The translations under genes were made by a program, and so were the position numbers. A DNA stretch of 64,000 nt from Pseudomonadota bacterium (lineage in GTDB: Bacteria; Pseudomonadota; Gammaproteobacteria; Steroidobacterales; Steroidobacteraceae), in NCBI GenBank assembly GCA_021843755.1, contig JAKBWB010000071.1, forward strand, positions 62,001-126,000, in the 5' to 3' direction. The notes beneath the pieces are model-generated. The model saw only the letters and a program-made list of their open reading frames with translations. It did not search any database and had not been told where the DNA came from. Every line of letters begins with the position of its first letter. The stretch's first letter is position 1. Positions 48,728 through 57,933 of the stretch are shown one piece after another.

Positions 48728-49364
48728 GCCCCCGGCGGCGCCCGATCCGCAGCTGGCGGTGCCGGGATTCGAGCACTTCGAGCGCCACTGGGAGCGCGGG
48801 CACGGCTGGACCGTGAAGATCCTGCCGGGCGAGTACTACGTCACGCGCGCCGAGGAAGTCATCAGTACCGTGCTCGGTTCATGCATATCGGCCTGCGTGC
48901 GCGACCCGCAACTCGGAGTCGGCGGCATGAATCACTTCATGCTGCCGCAGGATGCCACCGCCGGCGCCGATGCCTGGCTGGATCCGGCCGTCGGGCTCGC
49001 GACGCGCTACGGCTCGTACGCCATGGAAAGCCTGATCAACGATCTGCTGAAGCTCGGCGCGGTACGCGAGCGGCTGGAGATCAAATTGTTCGGCGGCGGA
49101 CGGGTCCTCCCCGGCATGTCCGACGTCGGGGAGCGGAACATCAGATTCATACGCGACTACATGCGGATCGAGGGATACCCGGTCGCCGCCGAGGATCTCG
49201 GCGGTACACAGCCGCGCAAGGTGCTCTATTTCCCGACCAGCGGGCGGGCACGCCTGCGCAAGCTGCGGCCGGTGGAGAATCGCATCATCAGCCGCCACGA
49301 ACAGCTGTACCTCGAGAGCCTCGGGCGGCACACACCCGGCGGTGACGTGGAGCTGTTCACATGA
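48690..49364 (+). CDS. cheD: Chemoreceptor glutamine deamidase CheD
   Basis: A protein of up to 224 residues. The deamidase core has the nucleophile Cys in [13 protein letters not shown] and the His in GGMNHFMLP, followed by [16 protein letters not shown]. It converts receptor glutamines to glutamates. The ATG at 48690 overlaps cheR by 38 bases; a later GTG near 48760 is possible since the conserved part starts at about residue 40. It overlaps cheB by four bases. Confidence 0.94.
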   Translation: MRSSASQSTGGSEPPAAPDPQLAVPGFEHFERHWERGHGWTVKILPGEYYVTRAEEVISTVLGSCISACVRDPQLGVGGMNHFMLPQDATAGADAWLDPAVGLATRYGSYAMESLINDLLKLGAVRERLEIKLFGGGRVLPGMSDVGERNIRFIRDYMRIEGYPVAAEDLGGTQPRKVLYFPTSGRARLRKLRPVENRIISRHEQLYLESLGRHTPGGDVELFT

Positions 49365-50536
49365 GCGGACCGGGGAGCCTGCAGCCCGCCCGGCGGTCGG
49401 CGCCGGCGGACTACCACGCACGCATTCGCGTTCTGATCGTGGACGACTCGGCGCTGGTGCGCCGGCTGCTCACCGAGATGCTGAGCGCCGCGGCGGACAT
49501 CGAAGTCGTTGGCGCGGCGGCCGACGCCCACGCGGCGCGCGAGAAAATCAAGCAACTCAATCCCGACGTGCTCACGCTCGATGTGGAAATGCCGCGCATG
49601 GACGGCATCACGTTTCTGCGCAATCTCATGCGCCTGCGGCCCATGCCGGTGGTCATGGTCTCCTCGCTGACCGAGCGCGGCGCGGATGTGACGCTCGAGG
49701 CGCTGGCGCTCGGGGCCGTCGATTACCTGCCGAAGCCCAAGCTCGACCTCGCCGCGACTTTCACCGACTACCGCGCCGAGCTCATCGAGAAAATCCGCAC
49801 CGCCGCGAGCGCCAGCGTGCGCGCGCTCGACCCGGGCCGCATGCCTGGCGCGGCCGTACCGGCCCACAGCGTCGGGGCGGTGCCGCCTCGCAACCGAGGG
49901 TTGCCGCAGCTGCGCACCACCCACCGCATCATCGCGATCGGCGCCTCGACCGGCGGGACCGAGGCGATCAAGGCGGTGCTCACGCGCCTGCCACCGGACA
50001 GCCCCGGCGTAGTCATCGCCCAGCATATTCCCAAGGCATTCAGCGGCCCCTTCGCGCGCCGCCTGAATGACCGCTGCTCCGTATCCGTGTGCGAGGCCGA
50101 GGATGGACAGCAGATTCTCGCCGGCCACGTCTACATCGCCCCGGGCAACCGGCATCTGCTGGTCGCGCGCGATGGCACACGCTACCTCTGCCGGCTCGAT
50201 GACGGTGTGCCGGTCAATCGCCACAAGCCCTCGGTCGACGTCCTGTTTCGCTCCGTCGCCGAGAACGTCGGCTGCAATGCGATCGGCGTCCTCCTGACGG
50301 GGATGGGCAAGGATGGCGCCCGGGGCCTGAAGGAGATGCTCGAAGGTGGCAGCCGCACGATCGCCCAGGACGAGGCCAGCAGCGTCGTGTGGGGCATGCC
50401 CGGCGAGGCGGTCGCGCTGGGTGCGGCACAGCATGTCCTGCCGCTCGATCAGATCGCCGCCATGGCCCGCACGCTCGCCGACGCAATGGACCTCACGCGT
50501 GCGCCGCCGCCGGCTCACGGCGCGAGCCCGAGCTGA
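49361..50536 (+). CDS. cheB: Chemotaxis methylesterase CheB
   Basis: A 391-residue CheB. The receiver domain (about 20-140) has Asp28/Asp29 and the phospho-acceptor Asp74 ([10 protein letters not shown]). The esterase domain (about 195-375) contains the catalytic Ser in [13 protein letters not shown], His in IAQHIP and Asp in GMGKDGARG. It removes methyl groups from MCPs. It closes the che operon. Confidence 0.97.
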   Translation: MSGPGSLQPARRSAPADYHARIRVLIVDDSALVRRLLTEMLSAAADIEVVGAAADAHAAREKIKQLNPDVLTLDVEMPRMDGITFLRNLMRLRPMPVVMVSSLTERGADVTLEALALGAVDYLPKPKLDLAATFTDYRAELIEKIRTAASASVRALDPGRMPGAAVPAHSVGAVPPRNRGLPQLRTTHRIIAIGASTGGTEAIKAVLTRLPPDSPGVVIAQHIPKAFSGPFARRLNDRCSVSVCEAEDGQQILAGHVYIAPGNRHLLVARDGTRYLCRLDDGVPVNRHKPSVDVLFRSVAENVGCNAIGVLLTGMGKDGARGLKEMLEGGSRTIAQDEASSVVWGMPGEAVALGAAQHVLPLDQIAAMARTLADAMDLTRAPPPAHGASPS

Positions 50537-50563
50537 CCGAACGGGGATTTTCCGCCTGCGCCA

Positions 50564-50590
50564 TCAAGTCTGCGCCGCGGCTGCCGATAA
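50564..50590 (+). promoter_or_regulatory. Sigma-28 (FliA) promoter before the HDOD genes
   Basis: TCAAGTCT-N11-GCCGATAA matches the flagellar sigma-28 consensus TAAAGTTT-N11-GCCGATAA, with a perfect -10 and correct spacing. It lies 26 bases before the GTG start of the first HDOD gene. It links these genes to FliA. Confidence 0.85.
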
Positions 50591-50616
50591 GCACAGGGTA
50601 TGAAAAGGCCCCGATC

Positions 50617-51504
50617 GTGAGCATTCCCGCCCAGCAACTGCCCGCCGCCGAGGGCGGCAATGCGGACGGCTTCGCCTTCGTCAAGGCGCTCGCCGCCGAG
50701 CTGTCCAACGGCAAGGTCGACCTGCCGAGCTTCCCGGACATCGCCCTGCGCGTGCGCCAGGTGCTCTCGGACGAGGAGGTCTCGCAGGAGAAAGTGGTAC
50801 GCGTGATCGGCTCGGAGCCGATGCTGGCGGCCCGGCTGCTGCAGATCGCCAACTCCGCGGCCATAAACTACAGCGGCCGCCCGATCACCGAGCTGCGCAC
50901 GGCGATCGCCCGGCTTGGATTCAACATGGTGCGCAGCGCCGCGATCGCCTTCGCGATGTCGCAGCTGAAAAAGAGCGATGCCCTGAAGGGACTCGAGCAA
51001 CCGCTCGACGATCTGTGGCAAACCAGCGCCGCGGTCGCCGCGATGTCGTACGTGGTCGCCAAGCGCTTCAGCCGCGTCAATCCGGACACCGCGATGCTCG
51101 CCGGCCTGCTGCATGGCATCGGCCGTCTCTACATCCTGACGCGCGTCACGCGCTATCCGGGACTGTTGGCCGATCAGGGCGTCTACAGCGGCATCGTGCG
51201 CGAGTGGCACACGCCGATCGCCCAGGCGCTGCTCGAGAACTGGGAGATGGCCGAGGAGATCATCTCGGCCGTCAGCAACTACGAGGATCTCGAACGCAAA
51301 CATCTCGGTCCGCCCGACCTCACCGACGTGCTCACCGTGAGCCATCTGCTGAGCGCTTTCAAGGACCACCCCGACACGCTGGAGCTGAACATGCACGACG
51401 TCACCGCGTGCCGGCGCCTGCAGATCGACACCTCCGGCTACCAGCAGCTGATCGAGGAATCGCAGCACGAGATCGACGCTCTGCGCGACGCCCTCGGCGT
51501 CTGA
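50617..51504 (+). CDS. HDOD domain protein 1
   Basis: A 295-residue protein whose HDOD domain (about 30-225) has LPSFPDIALRVRQVL, GSEPMLAARLLQIANSA and LGFNMVRSAAIAFA as landmarks. The catalytic His-Asp pair of true HD phosphohydrolases is missing (LLHGIGRLY instead of HDIGK), so it should be a non-enzymatic signalling adaptor. The start is a GTG after AAAAGG. HDOD proteins often act in motility or c-di-GMP signalling, which fits the sigma-28 promoter. Confidence 0.92.
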   Translation: MSIPAQQLPAAEGGNADGFAFVKALAAELSNGKVDLPSFPDIALRVRQVLSDEEVSQEKVVRVIGSEPMLAARLLQIANSAAINYSGRPITELRTAIARLGFNMVRSAAIAFAMSQLKKSDALKGLEQPLDDLWQTSAAVAAMSYVVAKRFSRVNPDTAMLAGLLHGIGRLYILTRVTRYPGLLADQGVYSGIVREWHTPIAQALLENWEMAEEIISAVSNYEDLERKHLGPPDLTDVLTVSHLLSAFKDHPDTLELNMHDVTACRRLQIDTSGYQQLIEESQHEIDALRDALGV

Positions 51505-51531
51505 GGCGCACCCCAAGAGCGCTCCCCGCCG

Positions 51532-52431
51532 ATGCAATCGCAATTCGACTCCGACGCCATCATGAGCCGCGGCACGCCCGGGGCGCCGGATCAGGATATC
51601 GCCTTCGGATTCGTGCGGGAGCTCGCCACCGAGCTGTCGGACGGCAAAGTGGAGCTTCCCGGCTTTCCGCGCATCGTCATGCGCGTGCAGCGGGTGCTCA
51701 GCGATCCGGCCGCCGATCTTGACCGTATCCTGCGTGTCATCGGCAGCGAACCGGTGCTGGCAACGCAACTGGTGCGCATGGCCAATTCGGCCGCGCTCAA
51801 CCCCTGCGGTCCGCGGGTCGCCGATCTGCGCGCCGCGGTGGCCCGTGTCGGGCTCGACACCGTGCGCTCCGCGACCATCGCCTTCGCGCTGCGCCAGTTG
51901 CAGGCCGCGCCGGCGCTGCGCGGTCTCGAGGCGCAGCTCGGGGAGTTGTGGCGGCGGGGCGTGAACGTCGCGAGCCTCAGTTTCGTCATCGCCCGGCGAC
52001 TGACCACGGTGATGGCGGACACGGCGCTGCTCGCCGGGCTTCTCCAGGGTGTCGGCAAACTCTACATTCTGACGCGCGCGAGCCGCCACCGATCCCTGTT
52101 TCATGATGCGGCCGAATACGCGGCCATCGAGCGAGCCTGGCACCTGAGCATCGCCGCGGCGCTGCTCGAGAACTGGGGCATGGCCGAGGAGATCGTCCAG
52201 GCCGTGCAGGAGTCGGAGAACTACGAGCGAGATGCGCGCGGCGCGCCGGCGCTCGCCGATGCGCTGCTCGCCGGCACGTTGCTCGCCGACTGTGACGACA
52301 CCGCGGTGCTGTCCGAACGCATCGCCGCAGCCAAGCCCCTGCAACGGTTGCAACTCGATGAGCCGGCCTGCGGGACCCTGCTTGCCGAATCCGCCCAGGA
52401 GATCGCCGCGTTGCGTGCAGCGCTGGGATAG
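51532..52431 (+). CDS. HDOD domain protein 2, tandem paralogue
   Basis: A 299-residue HDOD protein clearly duplicated from the preceding gene: LPGFPRIVMRVQRVL, GSEPVLATQLVRMANSA and LLQGVGKLYILTR line up with its neighbour. It too lacks the metal-binding His-Asp. An 11-residue further ATG exists (51562), but the ATG at 51532 fits spacing. The pair is 27 bases apart and probably co-transcribed from the sigma-28 promoter. Confidence 0.9.
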   Translation: MQSQFDSDAIMSRGTPGAPDQDIAFGFVRELATELSDGKVELPGFPRIVMRVQRVLSDPAADLDRILRVIGSEPVLATQLVRMANSAALNPCGPRVADLRAAVARVGLDTVRSATIAFALRQLQAAPALRGLEAQLGELWRRGVNVASLSFVIARRLTTVMADTALLAGLLQGVGKLYILTRASRHRSLFHDAAEYAAIERAWHLSIAAALLENWGMAEEIVQAVQESENYERDARGAPALADALLAGTLLADCDDTAVLSERIAAAKPLQRLQLDEPACGTLLAESAQEIAALRAALG

Positions 52432-52704
52432 ACGCCGGCGCACCTGCGCACGGCGACGTCGCTCGGCCCGCGGACCGTTCAGGCCGAACCCCCGGGTGCG
52501 GGGCCGACACACTCGGCCACCCGGCCACTCGGATCGCGGTCTTTTCAACTCCGACGATCGTGCCGACCGCGCGCGGGCGGCGCGCGGGAAATTATGCGAA
52601 CTGGTGCACACAAATCGTCCGTTGAATCGGCGCGGGCGGGACACTGTGATCCCCTCGCTAATACATAATCAGGGCGTCACGGTAGGGTGTGAGCGAGTCA
52701 TTTC
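52432..52704. other. 273-base region upstream of the pel operon
   Basis: No gene is seen. The last ~110 bases are noticeably AT-richer than the surroundings and include TACATAAT at 52662-52669, a weak -10 candidate without a good -35. I see no FleQ-type box or sigma-54 site. The pel promoter must lie here. Confidence 0.5.
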
Positions 52705-55455
52705 ATGCGGTTGCGGACACCGGTTTGGGCCATGCTCTGCTCGTTGGCAAGCTTCTGTCTGTCGTCGGCGGCATTGGCGCGCAGCCTGCCGAGCGTGGGC
52801 TTCTATTACGGCGGCGGTGCCGCACCCGCCGCCTTCCGCGATTTCCACTGGGTAGTGGTCGATCCGGGCCGGCGGCGCCTGCCGCGCGATTTCGCTTCCC
52901 GGCAGAAAGTCTTTGCGTACGCCAGCATGGGCGAAACGACGCCGGGCAACCCGCGCTATGCAGGATTGCCCGGCGGCTGCGTCCTCGGCCGCGACACGGT
53001 CTGGGGGGGCAGGATCATCGACCTGGCGCGCCATGAATGCCGGGAGTACCTGCTGCACCGCATCATCGATCCACTCTGGAAGCAAGGCTATCGCGGATTC
53101 TTTCTGGATGCGCTCGATTCCTACCAGAGGCTCGTGCACGGCGCTCGGGCGCGCGCCGCCGAGCAAACCGGCCTCGTGCGGCTCATCAGGTCCATCGAGG
53201 CGGCCCATCCCGGCGCGGCGCTGATTGCCAACCGCGGATTCTCGGTCCTCGCCCGGGTACACCGCGATCTGGTCGGTGTGGTGGCGGAGTCGCTGTTTCA
53301 CGGCTGGAGTCAACGCAGCAAAACGTATCGTCGGGTGCCCGCGCCCGCGCGCCGCGCATTGATCCGCCAGTTGCGCCGGGTACGCGCCTATGGATTGCCC
53401 GCCATCGTGGTCGACTACTTGCCGGCGCGGCTGGATCGGCGCGGCTGGTGGCAGGACGCCCGCAGGATCGCGGGCATGGGATTCGTGCCGTACGTCACCA
53501 ATGGCCACCTCACGGCCGTCGGCGCGGGATTGCGCGAGCCGATGCCGCGGCATGTGCTGATCCTTTACAACAGCGCGCACGCGCAGCAGTACAGTCTGGC
53601 CTTCGCCGACGGCGCCATGCCGCTGGAGTACCTCGGATACATCCCCGTCTTCAGCCGCCTCTCCCGGAGCCTGCCCGCCAGGCCGACAGCGGGCGAGTAC
53701 GCCGGGATCATCGTCTGGGACGACCTCGGTCGCCGCGACGACGCCGGCGGCCTCTCATCCTGGCTGCGGGCGGCTCGAGCCGCGGGTATCCCGCTGCTGC
53801 TGCTGCAGAATTTCCCCGACGATCTGGATCGGGGCGCGTATCGCGCCCTGGGGATGAGCCCGCCGCACTCCCGGAGCGTCGCGGGCGTGACGATCGAGCG
53901 CGCGGCCGCCGCGATGAATTACGAGGCGCGGGTCCGGCCGAACCGGCGGGACTTTCTTCAGGTTGCCGCGCCGAGCGGCAGCCGCCTCTGGCTGCGGCTG
54001 CGCAGCGACTCGGGAGCGGTGGAGGACGCCGCCGCGATCACTCCGTGGGGCGGCTATGTCCTGCCGCCCTATCTGCTCACCGCTCTGCCCGACGGCAAGA
54101 TGCGCTGGCTGGTCGATCCCTTCCGCCTGTACCGGGCGGCGTTGCATCTGCCGCGCATGCCCGTCCCGGACACCACCACGGAAAGCGGGCGACGGCTCTT
54201 CATGGCCCACACCGACGGTGACGGCTTCCTCAGTCGCGCCCAATTCCCGCCGTATCACATCGCCGGTGAGGTCTACATGCACCGGATCGTGGAGCGCTAC
54301 AAGCTGCCCTTCACCGGCTCGGTCATCGTCGGGGACCTGTTGCCCGGGAATCGCGGCTTGTACCCCGCCCTGGCGCCCCTGGGCACCGAAGTCGCGCGGC
54401 GACTGTTCCGTCTGCCCTATGTCGAGATCGGCTCGCACATGTGGTCGCATCCATTCGACTGGCCGGCCATAGAGTCGGGCCGCACTCTGCCCGGCAACAA
54501 CCTGCCGGTGCCCGGCTACACATTCAGTCCCTACATGGAGGCGGTCGGCGCCGCGCGCTGGATCGATGCACATCTGGCGCCCCCCGGCAAGCGGGTGGTC
54601 ATAGACCAGTGGTCGGGAGACTGTGATCCGGATGCCCAGGTGGTGGGTCTGGCCTACCGCGCCGGACTGATGAACATCAACGGCGGCACCGCTTACATCA
54701 GCCGCAGGAATCCCACCCTCACCGCGGTACCGCCCATCGGTATCTTCCGCGGCAAGTGGCTGCAGGTCTTCGCCCCCGACGCCAACGAGGACTACTTCAC
54801 CAACCTGTGGCATGGTCCGTACTGGGGCTACATCAACGTCATCCAGACCTTCGAGATGACCGACAGGCCTCACCGGCTCAAGCCGATCGACATCTACACG
54901 CATTGGTATTCGGGCAGCACGCTCGCGTCTCTGGCGGCCGTCAACAAGGTCTACCGCTGGGTGCTGAAGCGGCCGATCACGCCGATTTACGCCGCCAATT
55001 ACGCTCATATCGTCGAGAATTTCTTCGCCATCCACATCGCCCGGCAGGGCAACGGCTTCTGGATCGGCGGCGCCGATGCCCTGCGCGAGCTGCGCATGCC
55101 CAAGTCGCTGGGCACGCCCGCCATGGCCCGCAGCCAGGGTATCGCCGGTTATGACGACAGCCCCAATGGCAGGCTCTACGTGCACATGGACGGACAGCCT
55201 TCGGTGCGGCTCGCTCTGCGGCATACCCCGACCCGGACACCTTATATTGTCAGCGCCAACGCGCCGATCGCGTCCGTCGCCGCGACGGCCACGGCATTCA
55301 CCGCCCGTGTGCACGGCCATGTGCCGGTTCGGCTTCGCCTCGCCAACATCCGCACGTGCCGTGTCGAGTTCAACGGGCATCCGGCCAGTCCCGGCCCCGC
55401 CGGACAATTTGCGAGCCCGGACCGCGATGTGATCGTCCATGTACGCTGCCCCTGA
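52705..55455 (+). CDS. pelA: Pel exopolysaccharide hydrolase/deacetylase PelA
   Basis: A 916-residue periplasmic two-enzyme protein (948 in Pseudomonas aeruginosa). A signal peptide spans about 1-25. The N-terminal glycoside hydrolase has Asp135 (FLDALD) and Glu195 (VVAESLFHGW). A deacetylase domain follows, with Asp504/Asp506 in HTDGDGF and His578/His582 in SHMWSHPFDW. All of these sit at a constant 22-25 residue offset from the known P. aeruginosa catalytic residues. PelA partly deacetylates and can cut the Pel polymer. ATG 52705 opens the pel operon. Confidence 0.95.
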   Translation: MRLRTPVWAMLCSLASFCLSSAALARSLPSVGFYYGGGAAPAAFRDFHWVVVDPGRRRLPRDFASRQKVFAYASMGETTPGNPRYAGLPGGCVLGRDTVWGGRIIDLARHECREYLLHRIIDPLWKQGYRGFFLDALDSYQRLVHGARARAAEQTGLVRLIRSIEAAHPGAALIANRGFSVLARVHRDLVGVVAESLFHGWSQRSKTYRRVPAPARRALIRQLRRVRAYGLPAIVVDYLPARLDRRGWWQDARRIAGMGFVPYVTNGHLTAVGAGLREPMPRHVLILYNSAHAQQYSLAFADGAMPLEYLGYIPVFSRLSRSLPARPTAGEYAGIIVWDDLGRRDDAGGLSSWLRAARAAGIPLLLLQNFPDDLDRGAYRALGMSPPHSRSVAGVTIERAAAAMNYEARVRPNRRDFLQVAAPSGSRLWLRLRSDSGAVEDAAAITPWGGYVLPPYLLTALPDGKMRWLVDPFRLYRAALHLPRMPVPDTTTESGRRLFMAHTDGDGFLSRAQFPPYHIAGEVYMHRIVERYKLPFTGSVIVGDLLPGNRGLYPALAPLGTEVARRLFRLPYVEIGSHMWSHPFDWPAIESGRTLPGNNLPVPGYTFSPYMEAVGAARWIDAHLAPPGKRVVIDQWSGDCDPDAQVVGLAYRAGLMNINGGTAYISRRNPTLTAVPPIGIFRGKWLQVFAPDANEDYFTNLWHGPYWGYINVIQTFEMTDRPHRLKPIDIYTHWYSGSTLASLAAVNKVYRWVLKRPITPIYAANYAHIVENFFAIHIARQGNGFWIGGADALRELRMPKSLGTPAMARSQGIAGYDDSPNGRLYVHMDGQPSVRLALRHTPTRTPYIVSANAPIASVAATATAFTARVHGHVPVRLRLANIRTCRVEFNGHPASPGPAGQFASPDRDVIVHVRCP

Positions 55456-56284
55456 TCATGCTGACCCCGGGCACGGCCGCCTGCTGCGCCCGGCCGGGCT
55501 GTTGCTGTTCGCCGCGGCGGTGCTGGCCGTCATTCTCGCCGTGGCGTGGCAGTACGGCTGGCATGGCGGTCTCGCCTTCCGGCAATCCGCGGCGCAGGCG
55601 CGGGCCCGTCTGCAAAGCGCCACGTTGCTGCTCGGCAGCGGCCAGTATCGCGCCGCGGAGGCGCAGTTGGCGCCGGTGCTGCGCGATCCGCGCAGCCGCC
55701 TCTATCGCGCCGCCCTGCTCACGCGCTGGCACATCGAGCTGACCGAGGCCTTCGCGCATGCGCCGGGCGCAGCGCCACGCCGGCGGGCGATGCGGCGCCT
55801 GCGGTCGCTGCTCGGCCAACTCGTCGAGGCAGGCCGCTGGCCGGCGGCGCAGTGGCGCCGCCTGGCCCGCGAAGCCTTCGCCATCGGAGCCTATGCGCTC
55901 AGCGCCAAGGCCTGGTTGGCCGCGGCCCGGAGCGACCCGGCGAGCGCCCGCCAGGATCGGGAACGGGCGGCCCGGGCTTGGGCGGCGGACGGCCGCAGTG
56001 CGCAGGGCGGGCGGCTGCTGTTGGCCCTGGCGGCGCGCAGTCACGATCCGGTGCGGCAAAGGACTTTCTTTCTGCAAGGCATGGGCTGGCTCGAAGGGGA
56101 CGGGGGAGCGGTTGCCGCCCTGTCCGCCGGACAGGCGACCCTGGCGCATCTGCCCGGTCTGTGGCGGGATCGGACCATCGTACTGTTCATGGCGCGGCTC
56201 GCCCTGGCAGCCGGCCAACCGCAGCGCGCCTCCCGATGGCTGAGTGCCGCGCTGGAGCATCGGCCCGTGGAGTCACGGCGATGA
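55439..56284 (+). CDS. PelB-like N-terminal part: membrane-anchored helical-repeat protein
   Basis: A 281-residue protein with a TM helix at about residues 18-38 and then helical repeats with TPR character (for example SATLLLGSGQYRAAEAQLAPVL and LAARSHDPVRQRTFF). It overlaps pelA by 17 bases and the next gene by four. PelB of Pseudomonas begins with one membrane helix followed by TPRs, so this is probably the inner-membrane-proximal part of a split PelB. It is not PelE, which is found later in the operon. Sequence similarity alone is too weak to be certain. Confidence 0.6.
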   Translation: MYAAPDHADPGHGRLLRPAGLLLFAAAVLAVILAVAWQYGWHGGLAFRQSAAQARARLQSATLLLGSGQYRAAEAQLAPVLRDPRSRLYRAALLTRWHIELTEAFAHAPGAAPRRRAMRRLRSLLGQLVEAGRWPAAQWRRLAREAFAIGAYALSAKAWLAAARSDPASARQDRERAARAWAADGRSAQGGRLLLALAARSHDPVRQRTFFLQGMGWLEGDGGAVAALSAGQATLAHLPGLWRDRTIVLFMARLALAAGQPQRASRWLSAALEHRPVESRR

Positions 56285-57933
56285 GACCTAAAGGCTGGAC
56301 GCTGTGCGCCGGCGCGCTGCTCTCAGCGGTCGCTCTGGCCCACGGCGCGCGCGTCCCCGCCGATTGGTGGAACGCGGCGGGGAGCCTGGCGCCGCACGAC
56401 GCCGCATGGCGGGCCAGATACCTGCGGCACAAGGAGTATGCCAATCACTTCGCGATCGAACTCGAGAAGCGCCGCAACGGCGGTAAGCGGCTCGGCTATC
56501 TGCAAGACGGCGGCGTCTCCCCCTCCTGGTACCGGGCACCGCGGCCGCTCACACCCTTCCCGGGGCGTTATTCGGCCAGACTCTATGAGCTGGCCTACAC
56601 GGCATTTTTGCAGAGTCACCGACTCTCTGCCGCATACCGCCTCGCCTATACCGCCGTCATCCGGCGACCCAACGACATCATCTGGCGCCACCGGTTGATC
56701 CGGGTGGCCCTGTGGCTCGGCCAGCGGACCGAAGCGCTGCAACAGTGGCGTTGGCTCGCCGAGCACGGTGATCGGCGCGCCTTCGCGAAGACGCTACAGC
56801 TGGCCCTGGACTTGTCCAAACCGCGCCTCGTCGTGCGGCTGCTCGCGCCGCGGGCCAGATCCGGACAGCTCGATCATGCCGACTGGAAGTCGTTGATCTT
56901 CGCCTATGGCGCGCTGGCCGAGCCCGGCAAGTCCCTGGCGGCCATCGACGCGGATCTGAAGCGCTTCGGCCCCAATCGTTATCTGCTCGAGCAAAGCGCC
57001 TACCTCGCCTACCAGTTGGGAGACGTCGCGCGCAGCCTGCGGGCCCTGCGGCGCATCGCCGCGGTCTATCGGCCAACGCCGGGTTTGGCGCTGCAGGAAG
57101 CTCAACTTCTGTCCCTGCAGGGCCACGATCGGCGGGCCTTCGCGGCCATGGAGCGGGTGCGCCGGGACGCCGCCCCGACGAACGTGCCGTTCTGGAGGCT
57201 GTATGCCGCGTTGGCCTGGAACCTGCACGACGATCCGGCGGCCTTTCGCGCGCAAAAGACCTTGTACTTGCTGGGCGTGTCGCGCCAAGAGGATCTGCTG
57301 CGCCTGGTGGCGCTGACCGGCCCGCACGATCCCACCGCGGCGCTCGCCGTGGCTGAAACGGGCTGGCGGCGCTTTCGGGCCCCGACCTTCTACTTCGAGA
57401 GCCTTGCCTACGCCGCACGCGCCGGACAGTGGACCGAGCTCGGCACGCTGCTGCGCGCCGCCGCTGCGCGCGCCCCGCGGGATCGGCGCGGTTATCCGGC
57501 CTATTGGCTGGCCCTGGCGAAATGGGGCAGCGCGCGCGGTGATGCCGCGCTCGCCGGCTATGCCTATGCCGAGGCGATCCGGCTCGAGCCCAAGGACGCG
57601 GCGGTGCAAGCCCGTCTGCTGTGGATGCTGATCGACTCCGATCAGCGGCGGACCCTGCGAGCCTTGCTCAGTGGTCAACGCCTGCGTCCGCCGGCAGCCC
57701 TGCGCGGGGCCGTGCGCGCCGCCCTGGAGCGCCTCGGTCTGGCGCGCCAGGCGCTGCGGCTGACCGGCGCGAACCGGCACTCACGGTCGCCCGACCCGCA
57801 TGCGCTCCTCGCCCGCGCCTGGCTCTGGCAGGACAGCGGCCATCCCGGTCTCGCCTGGTCTCTGCGGCGCATGGCCGCCGCCCAGAGCGTGCGCGCGCTG
57901 GCGGGCTCACACGCGGCGGGAACGCGGCGGTGA
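56281..57933 (+). CDS. PelB-like middle part: exported TPR protein
   Basis: A 550-residue protein with a signal peptide (about 1-22, ALAHG) and, from about residue 95, a series of TPR-like repeats (RLYELAYTAFLQSHRLSAAYRLAYTAVI is the clearest). It matches the periplasmic TPR scaffold of PelB that binds PelA. I used the ATG at 56281, which overlaps the previous stop (ATGA); the longer frame upstream is a shadow of the previous gene. The next gene overlaps by GTGA. Confidence 0.7.
   Translation: MRPKGWTLCAGALLSAVALAHGARVPADWWNAAGSLAPHDAAWRARYLRHKEYANHFAIELEKRRNGGKRLGYLQDGGVSPSWYRAPRPLTPFPGRYSARLYELAYTAFLQSHRLSAAYRLAYTAVIRRPNDIIWRHRLIRVALWLGQRTEALQQWRWLAEHGDRRAFAKTLQLALDLSKPRLVVRLLAPRARSGQLDHADWKSLIFAYGALAEPGKSLAAIDADLKRFGPNRYLLEQSAYLAYQLGDVARSLRALRRIAAVYRPTPGLALQEAQLLSLQGHDRRAFAAMERVRRDAAPTNVPFWRLYAALAWNLHDDPAAFRAQKTLYLLGVSRQEDLLRLVALTGPHDPTAALAVAETGWRRFRAPTFYFESLAYAARAGQWTELGTLLRAAAARAPRDRRGYPAYWLALAKWGSARGDAALAGYAYAEAIRLEPKDAAVQARLLWMLIDSDQRRTLRALLSGQRLRPPAALRGAVRAALERLGLARQALRLTGANRHSRSPDPHALLARAWLWQDSGHPGLAWSLRRMAAAQSVRALAGSHAAGTRR

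Noticed and set aside
50600-50620. Six-codon ORF ending in GTGA at the HDOD1 start
   Set aside because: It begins almost at the predicted transcript start; the AAAAGG inside it is more simply the ribosome-binding site of HDOD1.
52432-52704. FleQ box or sigma-54 promoter upstream of pelA
   Set aside because: I found no sequence close to either consensus.
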